Positions 8,125 to 16,830 of a stretch of DNA of 64,000 bases are shown here, piece after piece (within the stretch, counting starts at the first letter, position 1; every line of letters begins with the position of its first letter). The translations under genes and the position numbers were made by a program. The notes under the pieces were generated by a model that ran no database searches, was not told where the DNA came from, and saw only the letters and a program-made list of their open reading frames with translations. The DNA comes from Streptomyces smyrnaeus (GTDB taxonomy: Bacteria; Actinomycetota; Actinomycetes; Streptomycetales; Streptomycetaceae): contig NZ_JAFFZM010000012.1 of the NCBI RefSeq assembly GCF_017676345.1, positions 124,001-188,000 on the forward strand. The letters are read 5' to 3'.

Positions 8125-8133
8125 CGATCCGGC

Positions 8134-9420
8134 TCAGCGAGGCTCGCGCTCGTACGCGCGCGCCGCCGCGGACTCCTCGGGGCCGCGGACGGCCTTCGAG
8201 CCGCCCTTGGCCTTCTTGTCGGGCCGCAGGATCACGCTCTGCCCGGACGACGGCGCCTCGGGGTCGGTGAAGTCCTGCTTGCCGAAGCCCGCGTCGAAGT
8301 CGTCCATCGTGCGCAGGGCCTTGCTGACCCCCTCGCGGGTGAGGTCCTTGGCCTTGCACGCCCGCTTGAGGGCCTCCCCGTAGGTGGAGGCGGCGGTCCA
8401 GCCGGCGACGACGCCGTTGTCCAGGGTGTCCTTCGGGTACGCCTTCGCATAGGCGGAGGCGAGCGCCGAGGGTCCCTCGGAGTCGTCACCGATCGGCAGC
8501 GCGGGGGAGGCCACGTAGTACGCCTTCTCCAGGGCCGGGCCCGCCTGGGTACCGAGGAGCTGCGGTGAGAAGGCGGAGTTGTTCCCGATCACGGGGACGG
8601 AGAGCCTGCGGGCCGCGGCGACTCCGACCAGCGAGGCGGCCTGCCGGGGTCCGGCGCTGAGGACGACGGCCTCGACCCCGGCCTTCTTCAGCGCCGCCAC
8701 CTGGGCCGTCATGTCGTTGTCCGTCGGCTTGATCTTCTGCTCGACCAGTTCGAGCCCGGACTTGTTCGCCATGTGGCGCGAGCCGGCCAGCGCGTTTTCG
8801 CCGTAGTCGCCCTCGAAGTAGACGTGGCCGAGCTTGTCGCCCTTCTTCAGGCCGTGTTCCTTCATCAGGAAGTCGATGGCGTTGATGGTCTCGATGTCGT
8901 ACGTCGAGCCCACCACCCGGATGTAGGGGCTGCCCAGCAGCTCGGCGGACCACGCCTGCGGCACCACCAGCGCCTTGTCACGCCGGTCGATGCGCTGCCG
9001 GAGCGAGGCGACGAAGGGCGAGCCGATGAACTGGACGTAGCCCAGCACGTCCGGTTCCAGTTCGGTGTAGGCGGCGACGGCCTTCTGCGGGTCGTAGCCG
9101 TGGTCCCGTACCGTCAACTTCAGTGTGCGGCCGCAGATACCGCCCTCGGCGTTGACCTGCTTCACATAGAGCCGCTGGGCCTGGGTGACGCTCTTGCCGA
9201 GCGTGGCGTACACACCGGTGAGATCGGTCAGGGCACCCAGTGCGATCGTCTTGTCCGTCACGCCGTCGCCGGTCTTCACACCTCCGGCGCCCTGCTTGCC
9301 GTCCTTGCCGTCCGCCGCCTTGGAGCTGCAGCCGGCGGCGGCGGTGAGCGCGAGCAGGACGGCGAGCGCGGTCGCGGTGGCTCTGGTCCGGCCGCGGCCG
9401 GGGCGTGTGGAGTGGTTCAT
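8134..9420 (-). CDS. livK: Branched-chain amino acid type ABC transporter, substrate-binding lipoprotein
   Basis: A 428-residue extracellular receptor of the Leu/Ile/Val-binding type I fold. The signal peptide ends in lipobox TAAAGC, lipidating C31. After a Gly/Lys linker comes the mature domain with typical landmarks (IALGALTDLTGVYA, QRLYVKQVNAEGGICGR, HVYFEGDYGENAL, VEAVVLSAGPRQAASL). The ATG at 9420 has GGAGG six bases upstream and overlaps the livM stop by 4 bp, so it is translationally coupled. It is the last gene of the liv operon. Such receptors also bind amides, urea or aromatic acids; the true ligand is unknown. Confidence 0.88.
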   Translation of the reverse strand: MNHSTRPGRGRTRATATALAVLLALTAAAGCSSKAADGKDGKQGAGGVKTGDGVTDKTIALGALTDLTGVYATLGKSVTQAQRLYVKQVNAEGGICGRTLKLTVRDHGYDPQKAVAAYTELEPDVLGYVQFIGSPFVASLRQRIDRRDKALVVPQAWSAELLGSPYIRVVGSTYDIETINAIDFLMKEHGLKKGDKLGHVYFEGDYGENALAGSRHMANKSGLELVEQKIKPTDNDMTAQVAALKKAGVEAVVLSAGPRQAASLVGVAAARRLSVPVIGNNSAFSPQLLGTQAGPALEKAYYVASPALPIGDDSEGPSALASAYAKAYPKDTLDNGVVAGWTAASTYGEALKRACKAKDLTREGVSKALRTMDDFDAGFGKQDFTDPEAPSSGQSVILRPDKKAKGGSKAVRGPEESAAARAYEREPR

Positions 9421-10556
9421 CGGTCCTCCCCTGGGGTTGACGAGCTGCGCCGGGCGGTGAGCGAGGCCAAGCCGCCGGGCAGGAAGAGCACAACCGCCAC
9501 AACGGCGGCGCCGTACAGATAGCGGGACGCCTCACCGGGTGCGATGCCGCCGGTGCCGGGGTCGGAGACCAGTGGCAGCGCCTCGCTGTAGCGGGTCAGC
9601 AACTGGGGGAGCAGCGCGACCAGGGCGGCGCCCAGCACCGCGCCCGACACCGAGCCGAGCCCGCCGATGACGATCATCGCGAGGTATTCCAGCGAGAGGG
9701 CCATACCGAAGTAGTCCGGTACGGTGCGCTGGAAGACGAGGGCGAGCAGCACTCCCGCCAGGCCCGCGTACATCGAGGACAGTACGAAGACGGCGGCGCG
9801 GTAGCGCGCCACGGGTACGCCCATCACCCCGGCGGCGATGCGGTGGTCGCGAATGGCGTTCAGCGCGCGCCCCGGGCGGTCGCGCAGCACACCGCGGGCG
9901 AACAGACCGCAGCACAGCAGCAGGACGAGGCCCGCGTACCAGAGCTTCTCGGCCGCGCCGAAGGGCACCGCGGCGACGGTGACTTCGGCGTCGTCGAAGG
10001 TGAGCCCGAAGACGCTGAGCGGGGGCACGTCGCGCCCGTTGAAGCCGCCGGTCAGGTCCTCGGCGTTGAACAGGACGTGCTGCCCTATGAAGATCAGGGC
10101 GAGTGTGGCGATGCCCAGATACGCGCCGCGCAGCCGCCCCGCGATGGGGCTGAAGAGCCCGCCGGCGGCGCCCGCGGTGGCCACGGCGGCCGGTACGGCG
10201 AGCCAGGTGGGCAGGCCGAGTCCGAGCAGGCCGTCGCCGCCGTCTCCCGCGAAGGCGCAGTAGCCGTAGGCGCCGACGGCGAGGAAGAAGGCGTGGCCCA
10301 TGGAGAGCTGGCCGGTGGCGCCGGTCAGCAGGTTGATGCCGATGGCGCCGATGGCCGCGGCCATCGCGAACAGCCCCGCCTGGAGCCAGAACCTGTCCAG
10401 ATAGAACGGCAGGGCCAGCAGCAGCACGGTGCCCACGGCCCAGAGGCAGACGCGCGGATCGCGCGGAACAGCGGGGGAGCGGAACCTGCGCTGCTGGGTG
10501 CGGGAGCCGTCGTACGGGCGGCGGCGTACGGCTGTGTGTTCGGCGGGTTCAGACAC
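9417..10556 (-). CDS. livM: Branched-chain amino acid type ABC transporter permease, LivM-like
   Basis: A 379-residue permease with about nine to ten transmembrane helices. The LivM hallmark is clear in the N-terminal half: INLLTGATGQLSMGHAFFLAVGAYGY, and later YLGIATLALIF and the EAA-like region before MIVIGGLGSVSGAVLGAALV. It starts at GTG 10556 after AAGGAGA inside the end of livH (8-bp overlap), and its stop overlaps livK. It forms the membrane channel as a heterodimer with LivH. Confidence 0.9.
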   Translation of the reverse strand: MSEPAEHTAVRRRPYDGSRTQQRRFRSPAVPRDPRVCLWAVGTVLLLALPFYLDRFWLQAGLFAMAAAIGAIGINLLTGATGQLSMGHAFFLAVGAYGYCAFAGDGGDGLLGLGLPTWLAVPAAVATAGAAGGLFSPIAGRLRGAYLGIATLALIFIGQHVLFNAEDLTGGFNGRDVPPLSVFGLTFDDAEVTVAAVPFGAAEKLWYAGLVLLLCCGLFARGVLRDRPGRALNAIRDHRIAAGVMGVPVARYRAAVFVLSSMYAGLAGVLLALVFQRTVPDYFGMALSLEYLAMIVIGGLGSVSGAVLGAALVALLPQLLTRYSEALPLVSDPGTGGIAPGEASRYLYGAAVVAVVLFLPGGLASLTARRSSSTPGEDR

Positions 10557-11439
10557 GGGCCGTCTCCTTCGTGCCGAGCAGCCCGGCGGGCCTCACGAGC
10601 AGAATCGCGATCATCACCAGGTAGGGCGCGAGGTCGCCGAGTCCCCGCCCGAGGAAGGTCAGATCGCTCTGGTAGCCGGTGGCCAGGGACTCGGTGACAC
10701 CGACGATCAGCCCGCCGGCCAGGGCTCCGGTGGTCGAGTCGAGCCCGCCGAGAATGGCCGCCGGGAACGCCTTCAGCGCGGCCAGCGAAGTGGCCCGCTC
10801 CAGTCCGGGTGTGGGGAAGACGGTGAGGAAGAGCGCGGCGACGGCGGCCAGTCCACCGGCGACCGCCCAGGCGCCGAGCGAGACCCGGCCCAGCCGGATG
10901 CCCATGAGGGCGGCCGTCCCGGCGTTCTCGGCGGCGGCGCGCATCGCCACGCCCCAGGAGGTGTAGCGGAAGGCGAGTAGGAACGCCGTGATGAGCAGCC
11001 CGGCGACGAGCAGCGCGGCCACCCGGGTCTGGGCGAGGGAGACGGAGCCGATGGTCAGCAACTGGTCCCCCCACGGGTCCCGCACCGCGAGCACATCGGT
11101 GCCGATACGCCGGGTGAGGTCGGTGACCAGGAGAATGTCCACGCCGATGGTGACGATGGCCAGGACGCTGTGGTCCGAGCCGCGGTAGCGGCGCAGCACC
11201 AGGAACTCGATCGCGGCGCCGACGAGCGCCCCCGAGGCGATCCCGGTGAGCAGCGCGGGCCAGAAGCCGATGTCGTCGCTGAGCACGGCGGTGACATAGC
11301 CCCCGGCGAGCAGCAGCGAGGCGTGGGCGAAGTTGACGACCTCCGTGGCCCGGAAGATCACCACGAAGCCCAGCGCGATGAGGGCATAGACGGAGCCCAG
11401 CGAGACGCCGCCGAGCAGGAGTTCGATGAAGGTGGTCAC
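10549..11439 (-). CDS. livH: Branched-chain amino acid type ABC transporter permease, LivH-like
   Basis: A 296-residue permease with about eight helices, starting at GTG 11439 after GGAAGGAA and overlapping livG by 4 bp. The N-terminal LLLGGVSLGSVYALIALGFVVIFRATEVVNFAHASLLLAGGY stretch is the standard LivH opening, and the C-terminal GLDSTTGALAGGLIVGVTESL is the conserved loop that contacts the ATPase. It partners LivM. Confidence 0.92.
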   Translation of the reverse strand: MTTFIELLLGGVSLGSVYALIALGFVVIFRATEVVNFAHASLLLAGGYVTAVLSDDIGFWPALLTGIASGALVGAAIEFLVLRRYRGSDHSVLAIVTIGVDILLVTDLTRRIGTDVLAVRDPWGDQLLTIGSVSLAQTRVAALLVAGLLITAFLLAFRYTSWGVAMRAAAENAGTAALMGIRLGRVSLGAWAVAGGLAAVAALFLTVFPTPGLERATSLAALKAFPAAILGGLDSTTGALAGGLIVGVTESLATGYQSDLTFLGRGLGDLAPYLVMIAILLVRPAGLLGTKETARV

Positions 11440-12272
11440 GGCGCTGTTCCTTCCGCGCTGTCCGTGGGGGCGCCGCTGCCGGCGTCGCCGATCCCGTCCG
11501 TCTCACCGAGGTAGGCGCGCACCACGGCGGGATCGTTCTGCACCTGGTCCGGAGTGCCTTCGGCGATGCGGCGGCCGAAGTCCAGGACGGTCACGGCGTC
11601 GGCGAGGCGCATCACGACTCCCATGTCGTGTTCGACGAGGACGATGGAGATGCCGAGGCTCTCCCGTACACCCGCGATGACGGCGGCGGTGCGTCGGCGC
11701 TCGTCGGCGGTCATCCCGGCGACCGGCTCGTCGAGCAGCAGCAGCTTGGGCTCCATGCACAGGGCGCGGGCCAGTTCGGTGAGCTTGCGCTGTCCGTAGG
11801 GCAGGGACCCGGCGACGGCGCCGAGCTGCTTGTCCAGTCCGACGAACGCGGCGATCTCGCGCACCCGTTCGCGGTGCCTGGCCGCCTCGCGGGCGGCGGA
11901 GGGCCGACGCAGCCCCGCGGCGACGAAGCCCGTACGGGTGAGCGCGTGCCGTCCCAGCAGCAGGGTGTCGGCGACGGTGGCGCGCGGTGGCAGGGCGAGG
12001 TTCTGGAAGGTGCGTGCCACGCCGAGCGCCGCGATGCGGTGCGGTGGCAGCCCGGTCAGTTCGCGCTCGCCTAGGCGCACGCTGCCGGACGCGGGGCGGC
12101 AGACTCCGGACAGCACGTTGAAACAGGTCGACTTGCCCGCTCCGTTGGGTCCGATGAGGGCATGCACGGTTCCCGGGGCGACGGTGAAGCCGAGCCCGTC
12201 GAGGGCGGTGAGTCCCGCGAACCGGACGGTCACCCCGCCGACTTCCAGCGGCTCGGCGGCCGGCGCCGTCAT
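11436..12272 (-). CDS. livG: Branched-chain amino acid type ABC transporter ATPase, LivG-like
   Basis: A 278-residue cytosolic ATPase. Walker A is GPNGAGKS (near residue 40), the Q-loop lies in ARTFQNLAL, the signature is the LivG variant YGQRKLTELARAL, Walker B is LLLLDEPVAGM and the switch histidine lies in VLVEHDMGVVM. The C-terminus carries the LivG tail (EGTPDQVQNDPAVVRAYLGE) plus a Gly/Asp-rich extension. The frame is open far upstream, but the ATG at 12272 overlaps the livF stop in the ATGA arrangement used throughout this operon and gives the family length. Confidence 0.92.
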   Translation of the reverse strand: MTAPAAEPLEVGGVTVRFAGLTALDGLGFTVAPGTVHALIGPNGAGKSTCFNVLSGVCRPASGSVRLGERELTGLPPHRIAALGVARTFQNLALPPRATVADTLLLGRHALTRTGFVAAGLRRPSAAREAARHRERVREIAAFVGLDKQLGAVAGSLPYGQRKLTELARALCMEPKLLLLDEPVAGMTADERRRTAAVIAGVRESLGISIVLVEHDMGVVMRLADAVTVLDFGRRIAEGTPDQVQNDPAVVRAYLGETDGIGDAGSGAPTDSAEGTAP

Positions 12273-13105
12273 GGGCCCACCCAGCGGGTCAGGGCGGGGG
12301 GCCTCCCGCCGGGTCCGGCCGCACCCGCCTGCTCCGTCACCCGAAAGGCGTCGTCGGCCGCGTCCTCGTCGACGACACCGAGGTAGCGGCGGCGCACCTC
12401 GTCGGATGCGGCGAGCTCGTCGGCGGGCCCCGAGAGGGTCACCTCGCCCACTTCGAGTACGTAGGCGCGGGAGGCCAGCCGCAGTGCGAGGGCCGCGTTC
12501 TGCTCCACCAGCAGCACGGAGGTGCCCTCCGCGTTGATCTGCCGAATGGTGTCCGCGATACGGGCGGCCATCATCGGCGCGAGCCCCAGGGACGGCTCGT
12601 CCAGCAGCAGCAGCCGGGGCCCGGCCATCAGCGCGCGGGCGACGGCGAGTTGCTGCTGTTCGCCGCCGGAGAGCAGCCCCGCACGCTGGTGTGCGCGCTG
12701 CGCCAGTACGGGGAACAGCCCGTGCACCCGGCGCAGGGCCGCGGCGCGTGCCGCCCTTCCCCCGGTGGAGCCGAGTGCTCCCGCGCGCAGATTGTCCTGA
12801 ACGGTCATCCGCGCGAACACCTGGCGCCCTTCCGGCACTTGTGACACGCCGGCCGCGACCACCCGGTCGGCGGTCAGGGTGTGCAGCGGTGCGCCGCCGA
12901 AGCGAACGGAGCCGCCCTTGGACGCGCCGCCGTAGTAGGGCAGTGTGCGTGAGATGGCGCGCAGCAGCGTGGACTTGCCTGCCCCGTTGCCGCCGAGGAC
13001 TGCGACGACGCTGCCCTGCGGTACGTCGAGTGTCACTTCGCGCAGCGCTCGGACCGGCCCGTATCCGGCCGACAAGCGCGTGACGTCGAGTGCGGCACCC
13101 CCCAT
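12269..13105 (-). CDS. livF: Branched-chain amino acid type ABC transporter ATPase, LivF-like
   Basis: A 278-residue ATPase, first gene of the liv operon. Walker A is GGNGAGKS, the signature LSGGEQQQLAVARAL, Walker B LLLLDEPSLGL and the switch segment LLVEQNA, all complete. The SQVPEGRQVFARMTVQDNL block is diagnostic for LivF. The ATG at 13105 follows AAAGGGGAA. The start faces a PucR-type regulator across 182 bp that contains an inverted repeat, so the operon is probably controlled by that regulator. Confidence 0.92.
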   Translation of the reverse strand: MGGAALDVTRLSAGYGPVRALREVTLDVPQGSVVAVLGGNGAGKSTLLRAISRTLPYYGGASKGGSVRFGGAPLHTLTADRVVAAGVSQVPEGRQVFARMTVQDNLRAGALGSTGGRAARAAALRRVHGLFPVLAQRAHQRAGLLSGGEQQQLAVARALMAGPRLLLLDEPSLGLAPMMAARIADTIRQINAEGTSVLLVEQNAALALRLASRAYVLEVGEVTLSGPADELAASDEVRRRYLGVVDEDAADDAFRVTEQAGAAGPGGRPPALTRWVGP

Positions 13106-13215
13106 GGTTCCCCTTTCGCCCGCTCGTCCGGTGGGCGTTCACAGCAACACCGACCAGTCGGTATGTCCATTGCCGGGGCCGGAATCGCTGCGGGGGTACA
13201 GCCGGGACCGCGGAC

Positions 13216-13235
13216 CGTTGTGCACGCGCACAACG
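13216..13235. promoter_or_regulatory. Inverted repeat in the livF-pucR divergent intergenic region
   Basis: CGTTGTGC-ACGC-GCACAACG: perfect 8-bp arms with a 4-base spacer, 110 bp upstream of livF and 53 bp upstream of the PucR-type gene. It is a good candidate operator for the divergently encoded regulator. No other copy was noticed nearby. Confidence 0.6.
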
Positions 13236-13287
13236 CCCCGCGTCAGGGGCCTGCCGGAATCGCCCGGCAGGTGCCATCCTCCGGCAC

Positions 13288-14505
13288 ATGGGAGGGACCA
13301 GACCCCGCACGGGGCGCGACTGGAAGCTGCTCGCCGAGACGTGCGGCGCGCTTCTGGAGCGGCTGCCGGAACTCGTGGAGGAGTACCTGCGGCGGCTCGG
13401 CGCACACTCGACCGCGTACGGGCGCGTCATCCCGTACGACCAGCACTGGCAGGAGGCCGAAGAGGCGCTGCGGATCGGGATCGAGTCCATCCGGGCCCCG
13501 CGCGACTCGCCGCGCCGCGACCTGGAGCACGCGGAACGCCTCGGCAGACGCCGCGCACAGCAGGGCCTGCCGCTCGAACTGCTGGTGCACGCCTACCGCG
13601 AAGCGGGCCGACTGGTGTGGGAGACCTTGCTGGAGACCGCAGCCGCGCAGACCTCCGAGCGCATGGAGGTGGTGATGCGGTCGGGAACGATGGTGTGGTC
13701 CGCGGTGGACGAGCAGACCGACCTGCTGTCCGAGGCGTACCGCGCGACCGAACTGGAACTGCGCCGCCGTACGGACGAGCGGTTGCGGGCGCTGCTCGAC
13801 GCGTTGCTCGACGGCCAGTGCGCGCCCGAACTCACCTCGCGCGCCGCCGCGGGCCTGGACATGCCCGAGCACGGCCGGTACGCCGTGGTGGTTCTGCGGC
13901 TGGCCAGGCGCGAGGGGCGCGAGCCGTTCCACCGGCTGATCCGCGACCCGGGGATGCGCATCGTGTGGCGGATGCGGGCCGACTGCGAGGTCGGGATCGT
14001 GGCACTGTCCGAGGGCGCCGGGCTCGATGCGCTGGCAGGACTGCTCGACGGGCACTGCCTCGGCCCCGGCGGGATCAGCCCGGTCGTGGAGGGGCTGGCC
14101 GAGCTGGGGTGGGCCCGGCAGCTGGCGGAGCTGGCGCTGCGCACCTGCCCTCGCGGCGAGACCGGCGTGATGCGCTTCGACCGCAGGATGCCCGCGGCGC
14201 TCGTGGTCGGCCGGCCGGATCTGGCCGCCCGGCTGGTGGCCGAGGTATTCGGGGAGTTGCTGGCCCAGGACCCCGCCGACCGGGCGGTGCTGCTGGAGAC
14301 CCTCGAGGCCTGGCTCGACTGCGAGGGCTCGGCCGGCCGGGCCGCCGGGCGGCTCTACTGCCACCGCAACACGGTCTTCAACCGGCTGCGGCGCCTGGAG
14401 CAGCTCACCGGCAGGGCACTCTCCCGCCCCCGCGACCTCACGGAGATGACCCTGGCCCTGGACGCGCACATGCTCACCTCGACGGGTGGTACCCCGGGCT
14501 CCTGA
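13288..14505 (+). CDS. PucR/CdaR-type transcriptional regulator
   Basis: A 405-residue regulator. The N-terminal half is helical, of the kind found in actinobacterial PucR-like proteins (a sensory region around LAETCGALLERLPELVEEYLRRLG to AYREAGRLVWETL). A GGDEF-like degenerate domain sits in the middle, and the C-terminal PucR helix-turn-helix is at about residues 345-385 (YCHRNTVFNRLRRLEQLTGRAL). The ATG at 13288 lacks a clear ribosome binding site; a longer frame from 13090 would overlap livF and has no coding character. Divergent to the liv operon, it is the obvious candidate regulator, as PucR proteins often sense the imported nitrogen compound. Confidence 0.8.
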   Translation: MGGTRPRTGRDWKLLAETCGALLERLPELVEEYLRRLGAHSTAYGRVIPYDQHWQEAEEALRIGIESIRAPRDSPRRDLEHAERLGRRRAQQGLPLELLVHAYREAGRLVWETLLETAAAQTSERMEVVMRSGTMVWSAVDEQTDLLSEAYRATELELRRRTDERLRALLDALLDGQCAPELTSRAAAGLDMPEHGRYAVVVLRLARREGREPFHRLIRDPGMRIVWRMRADCEVGIVALSEGAGLDALAGLLDGHCLGPGGISPVVEGLAELGWARQLAELALRTCPRGETGVMRFDRRMPAALVVGRPDLAARLVAEVFGELLAQDPADRAVLLETLEAWLDCEGSAGRAAGRLYCHRNTVFNRLRRLEQLTGRALSRPRDLTEMTLALDAHMLTSTGGTPGS

Positions 14506-14632
14506 GGGGGCGGCCCCGTGCTTTCGCGGAGACCGGGGTGCCTCGGGCTTGTGCCGGGGTCGGCGCGCGTGGAGGCGAAGGACGCGTCACCGTGGAAGGA
14601 GAAGCCGGCTGGGGGCAGGGAGAGGAGCGGGT

Positions 14633-15652
14633 GTGGAGCCGCAGGCTGCGTTGGAGCGGATCGCGTTTCTGCTGGAGCGTGCTCAGGCGCCGACGTACCG
14701 GGTCCGGGCCTTCCGTACGGCTGCGCGGGTGCTGGCCGGGCTGCCGCCGGGGGAGACCGAGAAGCTGGCGGCGGCCGGCTCCCTGGAGTCGTTGAAGGGC
14801 GTGGGGCCCAAGACCGCGCAGGTGGTGCGGGAGGCGCTGGCGGGGGAGGTACCGCGGTACCTGGGGAAGCTGGAGGCCGAGCCGGCACGGGAGGCCGCGC
14901 TGCCCGAGGCGGCACGGGAGCTGCGGGCGGCGCTGCGTGGCGACTGTCATCTGCACTCGGACTGGTCCGACGGCGGCAGTCCCATCGAGGAGATGGCCGC
15001 CACGGCGAAGGCGCTCGGGCACGAGTGGGCCGTGCTCACCGACCACTCGCCGCGGCTGACCGTCGCAGGCGGCCTGTCGGCCGACCGGCTGCGCGCCCAG
15101 CTGGACGTGGTCGCACGGGTGAGCGAGCGACTGGCGCCCTTCCGGCTGCTGACGGGCATCGAGTGCGACATCCTGGAGGACGGCGCCCTCGACCAGGAGG
15201 AGGAGTTGCTGGCCCGCCTCGATGTGGTGGTGGCGTCGGTCCACTCCGAACTGCGGATGCCCGGCGAGCGGATGACGCGGCGCATGGTCAGGGCCGTCCG
15301 GAACCCGCTGGTGGACGTTCTGGGGCACTGCACCGGTCGGCTGCTGTCGGGAAGGCGGCGGCCGGAGTCGGAGTTCGACGCGGAGGAGGTATTCGCGGCC
15401 TGCGCGGAGTCCGGGACCGCGGTGGAGATCAACTGCCGCCCTGAGCGCAGCGATCCACCCCGCCGGCTGCTGCGGCAGGCCCTGGACGCGGGAGTGTGCT
15501 TCGCCATCGACACCGACGCGCACGCGCCCGGTCAGCTCGACTGGCAGGCGGGCGGCTGCGTGCGCGCTGCCGAGTGCGGCGTACCGGCCGAGCGGGTCGT
15601 CAACACCCTGCCGGTCGCCCGACTGCTGGACTGGACGGCCCGGACTCGGTGA
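14633..15652 (+). CDS. PHP-domain protein with helix-hairpin-helix N-terminus
   Basis: A 339-residue protein starting at a GTG with AGGAG eight bases upstream. Residues 1-80 resemble the DNA polymerase X-type 8-kDa region with a helix-hairpin-helix (LKGVGPKTAQVV, about 54-65). Residues 104-335 form a PHP phosphoesterase domain with metal-binding motifs CHLHSD (H106, H108), LTDHS, GIECDI, VVASVHS, GHCTGR and AIDTDAH, all complete. This is the architecture of bacterial PolX without the polymerase palm, suggesting a nuclease or phosphatase acting on nucleic acid ends or nucleotides. The role is inferred from domains only. It follows the PucR gene with no shared promoter evidence. Confidence 0.8.
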   Translation: MEPQAALERIAFLLERAQAPTYRVRAFRTAARVLAGLPPGETEKLAAAGSLESLKGVGPKTAQVVREALAGEVPRYLGKLEAEPAREAALPEAARELRAALRGDCHLHSDWSDGGSPIEEMAATAKALGHEWAVLTDHSPRLTVAGGLSADRLRAQLDVVARVSERLAPFRLLTGIECDILEDGALDQEEELLARLDVVVASVHSELRMPGERMTRRMVRAVRNPLVDVLGHCTGRLLSGRRRPESEFDAEEVFAACAESGTAVEINCRPERSDPPRRLLRQALDAGVCFAIDTDAHAPGQLDWQAGGCVRAAECGVPAERVVNTLPVARLLDWTARTR

Positions 15653-15660
15653 GCTCTCTC

Positions 15661-15697
15661 GCAATTCGCTTGCAATATTTGCGCTAGACTTGCGTGT
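15661..15697. promoter_or_regulatory. GCAA/TTGC-rich control region before the LacI gene
   Basis: An AT-rich patch with three short dyads made of GCAA and TTGC (GCAA-TTCGC-TTGC at 15661-15673, GCAATATTTGC at 15672-15682, then CTTGCG) directly before the LacI start. The related CGCGCAATGAG appears upstream of the solute-binding protein gene. Likely autoregulatory operator and promoter; the exact site cannot be fixed. Confidence 0.45.
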
Positions 15698-16711
15698 ATG
15701 ACGCGACGACTTGCGCAGGTGGCGAAGAAGGTGGGCGTCTCCGAGGCGACCGTCAGCCGGGTGCTGAACGGCAAGCCCGGGGTGTCGGAGGGCACCCGGC
15801 AGGCGGTGCTCACCGCGCTGGACGTGCTCGGCTACGAACGGCCGACCCAACTGCGCGGTGAGCGCGGCAAGCTGATCGGCCTGGTGCTGCCCGAGCTGTC
15901 GAACCCGATCTTCCCCGCGTTCGCCGAGGTCGTCGGTGGTGCGCTCGCCCAGCGTGGGTTGACTCCGGTGCTGTGCACCCAGACGCCGGGGGGCATCCAG
16001 GAGACGGACTATGTGGACCTGCTGCTCCAGCAGCAGGTCTCCGGGGTGGTGTTCGCGGGCGGGCTCTACGCCCAGGCGGACGCTCCGCACGACCACTACC
16101 GGCTGCTGCACGACAGGAACCTCCCGGTCGTGCTGGTCAACGCGCTGGTGCCCGGGCTCGACTTCCCCTGCGTCTCCACCGACGACGCGGTCGCGGTGGA
16201 GCAGGCGTGGCGCCATCTCACCTCGCTCGGGCACGAGCGGATCGGCCTGGCCCTCGGCCCGTCCGACCACATGCCCTCGCGGCGCAAACTGGCAGCGGCG
16301 CAGGCCGTGGCGCGCGCCGCGGGCTCCGAGCTGCCCGAGGAGCGTGTGGTGCGCGGGATGTACTCGATGGAGGGCGGCCACGCGGCGGCGTCCCGGCTGC
16401 TGGACGCCGGAGTGACCGGCATCGTCTGCGCCAGCGACATCATCGCCCTGGGTGCTGTACGGGCCGCGCGCCGGCGCGGGATGCGGGTCCCGGAGGACGT
16501 GTCGGTGGTGGGGTACGACGACTCGCCGCTGATGACCGTCACCGACCCGCCGCTGTCGACCGTCCGGCAGCCGATCGACGCGATGGGCCGTACGGCGATC
16601 CAGCTGCTGACGGCGCAGATCGACGGCAAGGAAGTGGTGCGCGACGAGATCGTGTTCGAACCCGAGCTCGTGGTACGCGGCTCGACCGGGCCCCTCGCAT
16701 CCGGCCGGTGA
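15698..16711 (+). CDS. LacI family regulator of the alpha-glucan locus
   Basis: A 337-residue LacI/GalR repressor. The helix-turn-helix with hinge occupies residues 4-24 (LAQVAKKVGVSEATVSRVLNGKPGVS) and is followed by a periplasmic-binding-type effector domain (LIGLVLPELSNPIFPAFAEVV, VCASDIIALGAVRAARRRGMRVPEDVSVVGYDD, PPLSTVRQPIDAMG). It is the first gene of the locus, 119 bp upstream of the solute-binding protein on the same strand. The resemblance in organisation to Streptomyces malR-malEFG suggests it represses the importer until an oligosaccharide is present. The effector is probably a nigero- or malto-oligosaccharide, inferred from the neighbouring enzymes. Confidence 0.88.
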   Translation: MTRRLAQVAKKVGVSEATVSRVLNGKPGVSEGTRQAVLTALDVLGYERPTQLRGERGKLIGLVLPELSNPIFPAFAEVVGGALAQRGLTPVLCTQTPGGIQETDYVDLLLQQQVSGVVFAGGLYAQADAPHDHYRLLHDRNLPVVLVNALVPGLDFPCVSTDDAVAVEQAWRHLTSLGHERIGLALGPSDHMPSRRKLAAAQAVARAAGSELPEERVVRGMYSMEGGHAAASRLLDAGVTGIVCASDIIALGAVRAARRRGMRVPEDVSVVGYDDSPLMTVTDPPLSTVRQPIDAMGRTAIQLLTAQIDGKEVVRDEIVFEPELVVRGSTGPLASGR

Positions 16712-16779
16712 ACCTCGCGCAATGAGCTGTCGATAATTTTCAATTTCTGCGCGACATCTTGCTCTCCCATGGTCCCGGT

Positions 16780-16809
16780 GCTTGAGTGTGCGCCATCGCT
16801 CACTCAAGC
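16780..16809 (+). promoter_or_regulatory. 9-bp inverted repeat upstream of the solute-binding protein gene
   Basis: GCTTGAGTG (16780-16788) and CACTCAAGC (16801-16809) form a perfect inverted repeat with a 12-base spacer, 21 bp before the ATG at 16831. It could be an operator or a leader hairpin that would affect the AGAGGGG ribosome binding site. Confidence 0.5.
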
Positions 16810-16830
16810 GTCGCCCAGAGGGGTCAACCG

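Larger units (their letters stand above)
7802..8133. other. Intergenic region between livK and the GH16 gene
   Basis: A 332-bp stretch with no supported gene. It holds the GH16 ribosome binding site and palindrome, the direct repeat at 7915-7979, and the liv terminator at 8086-8124. Confidence 0.6.
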
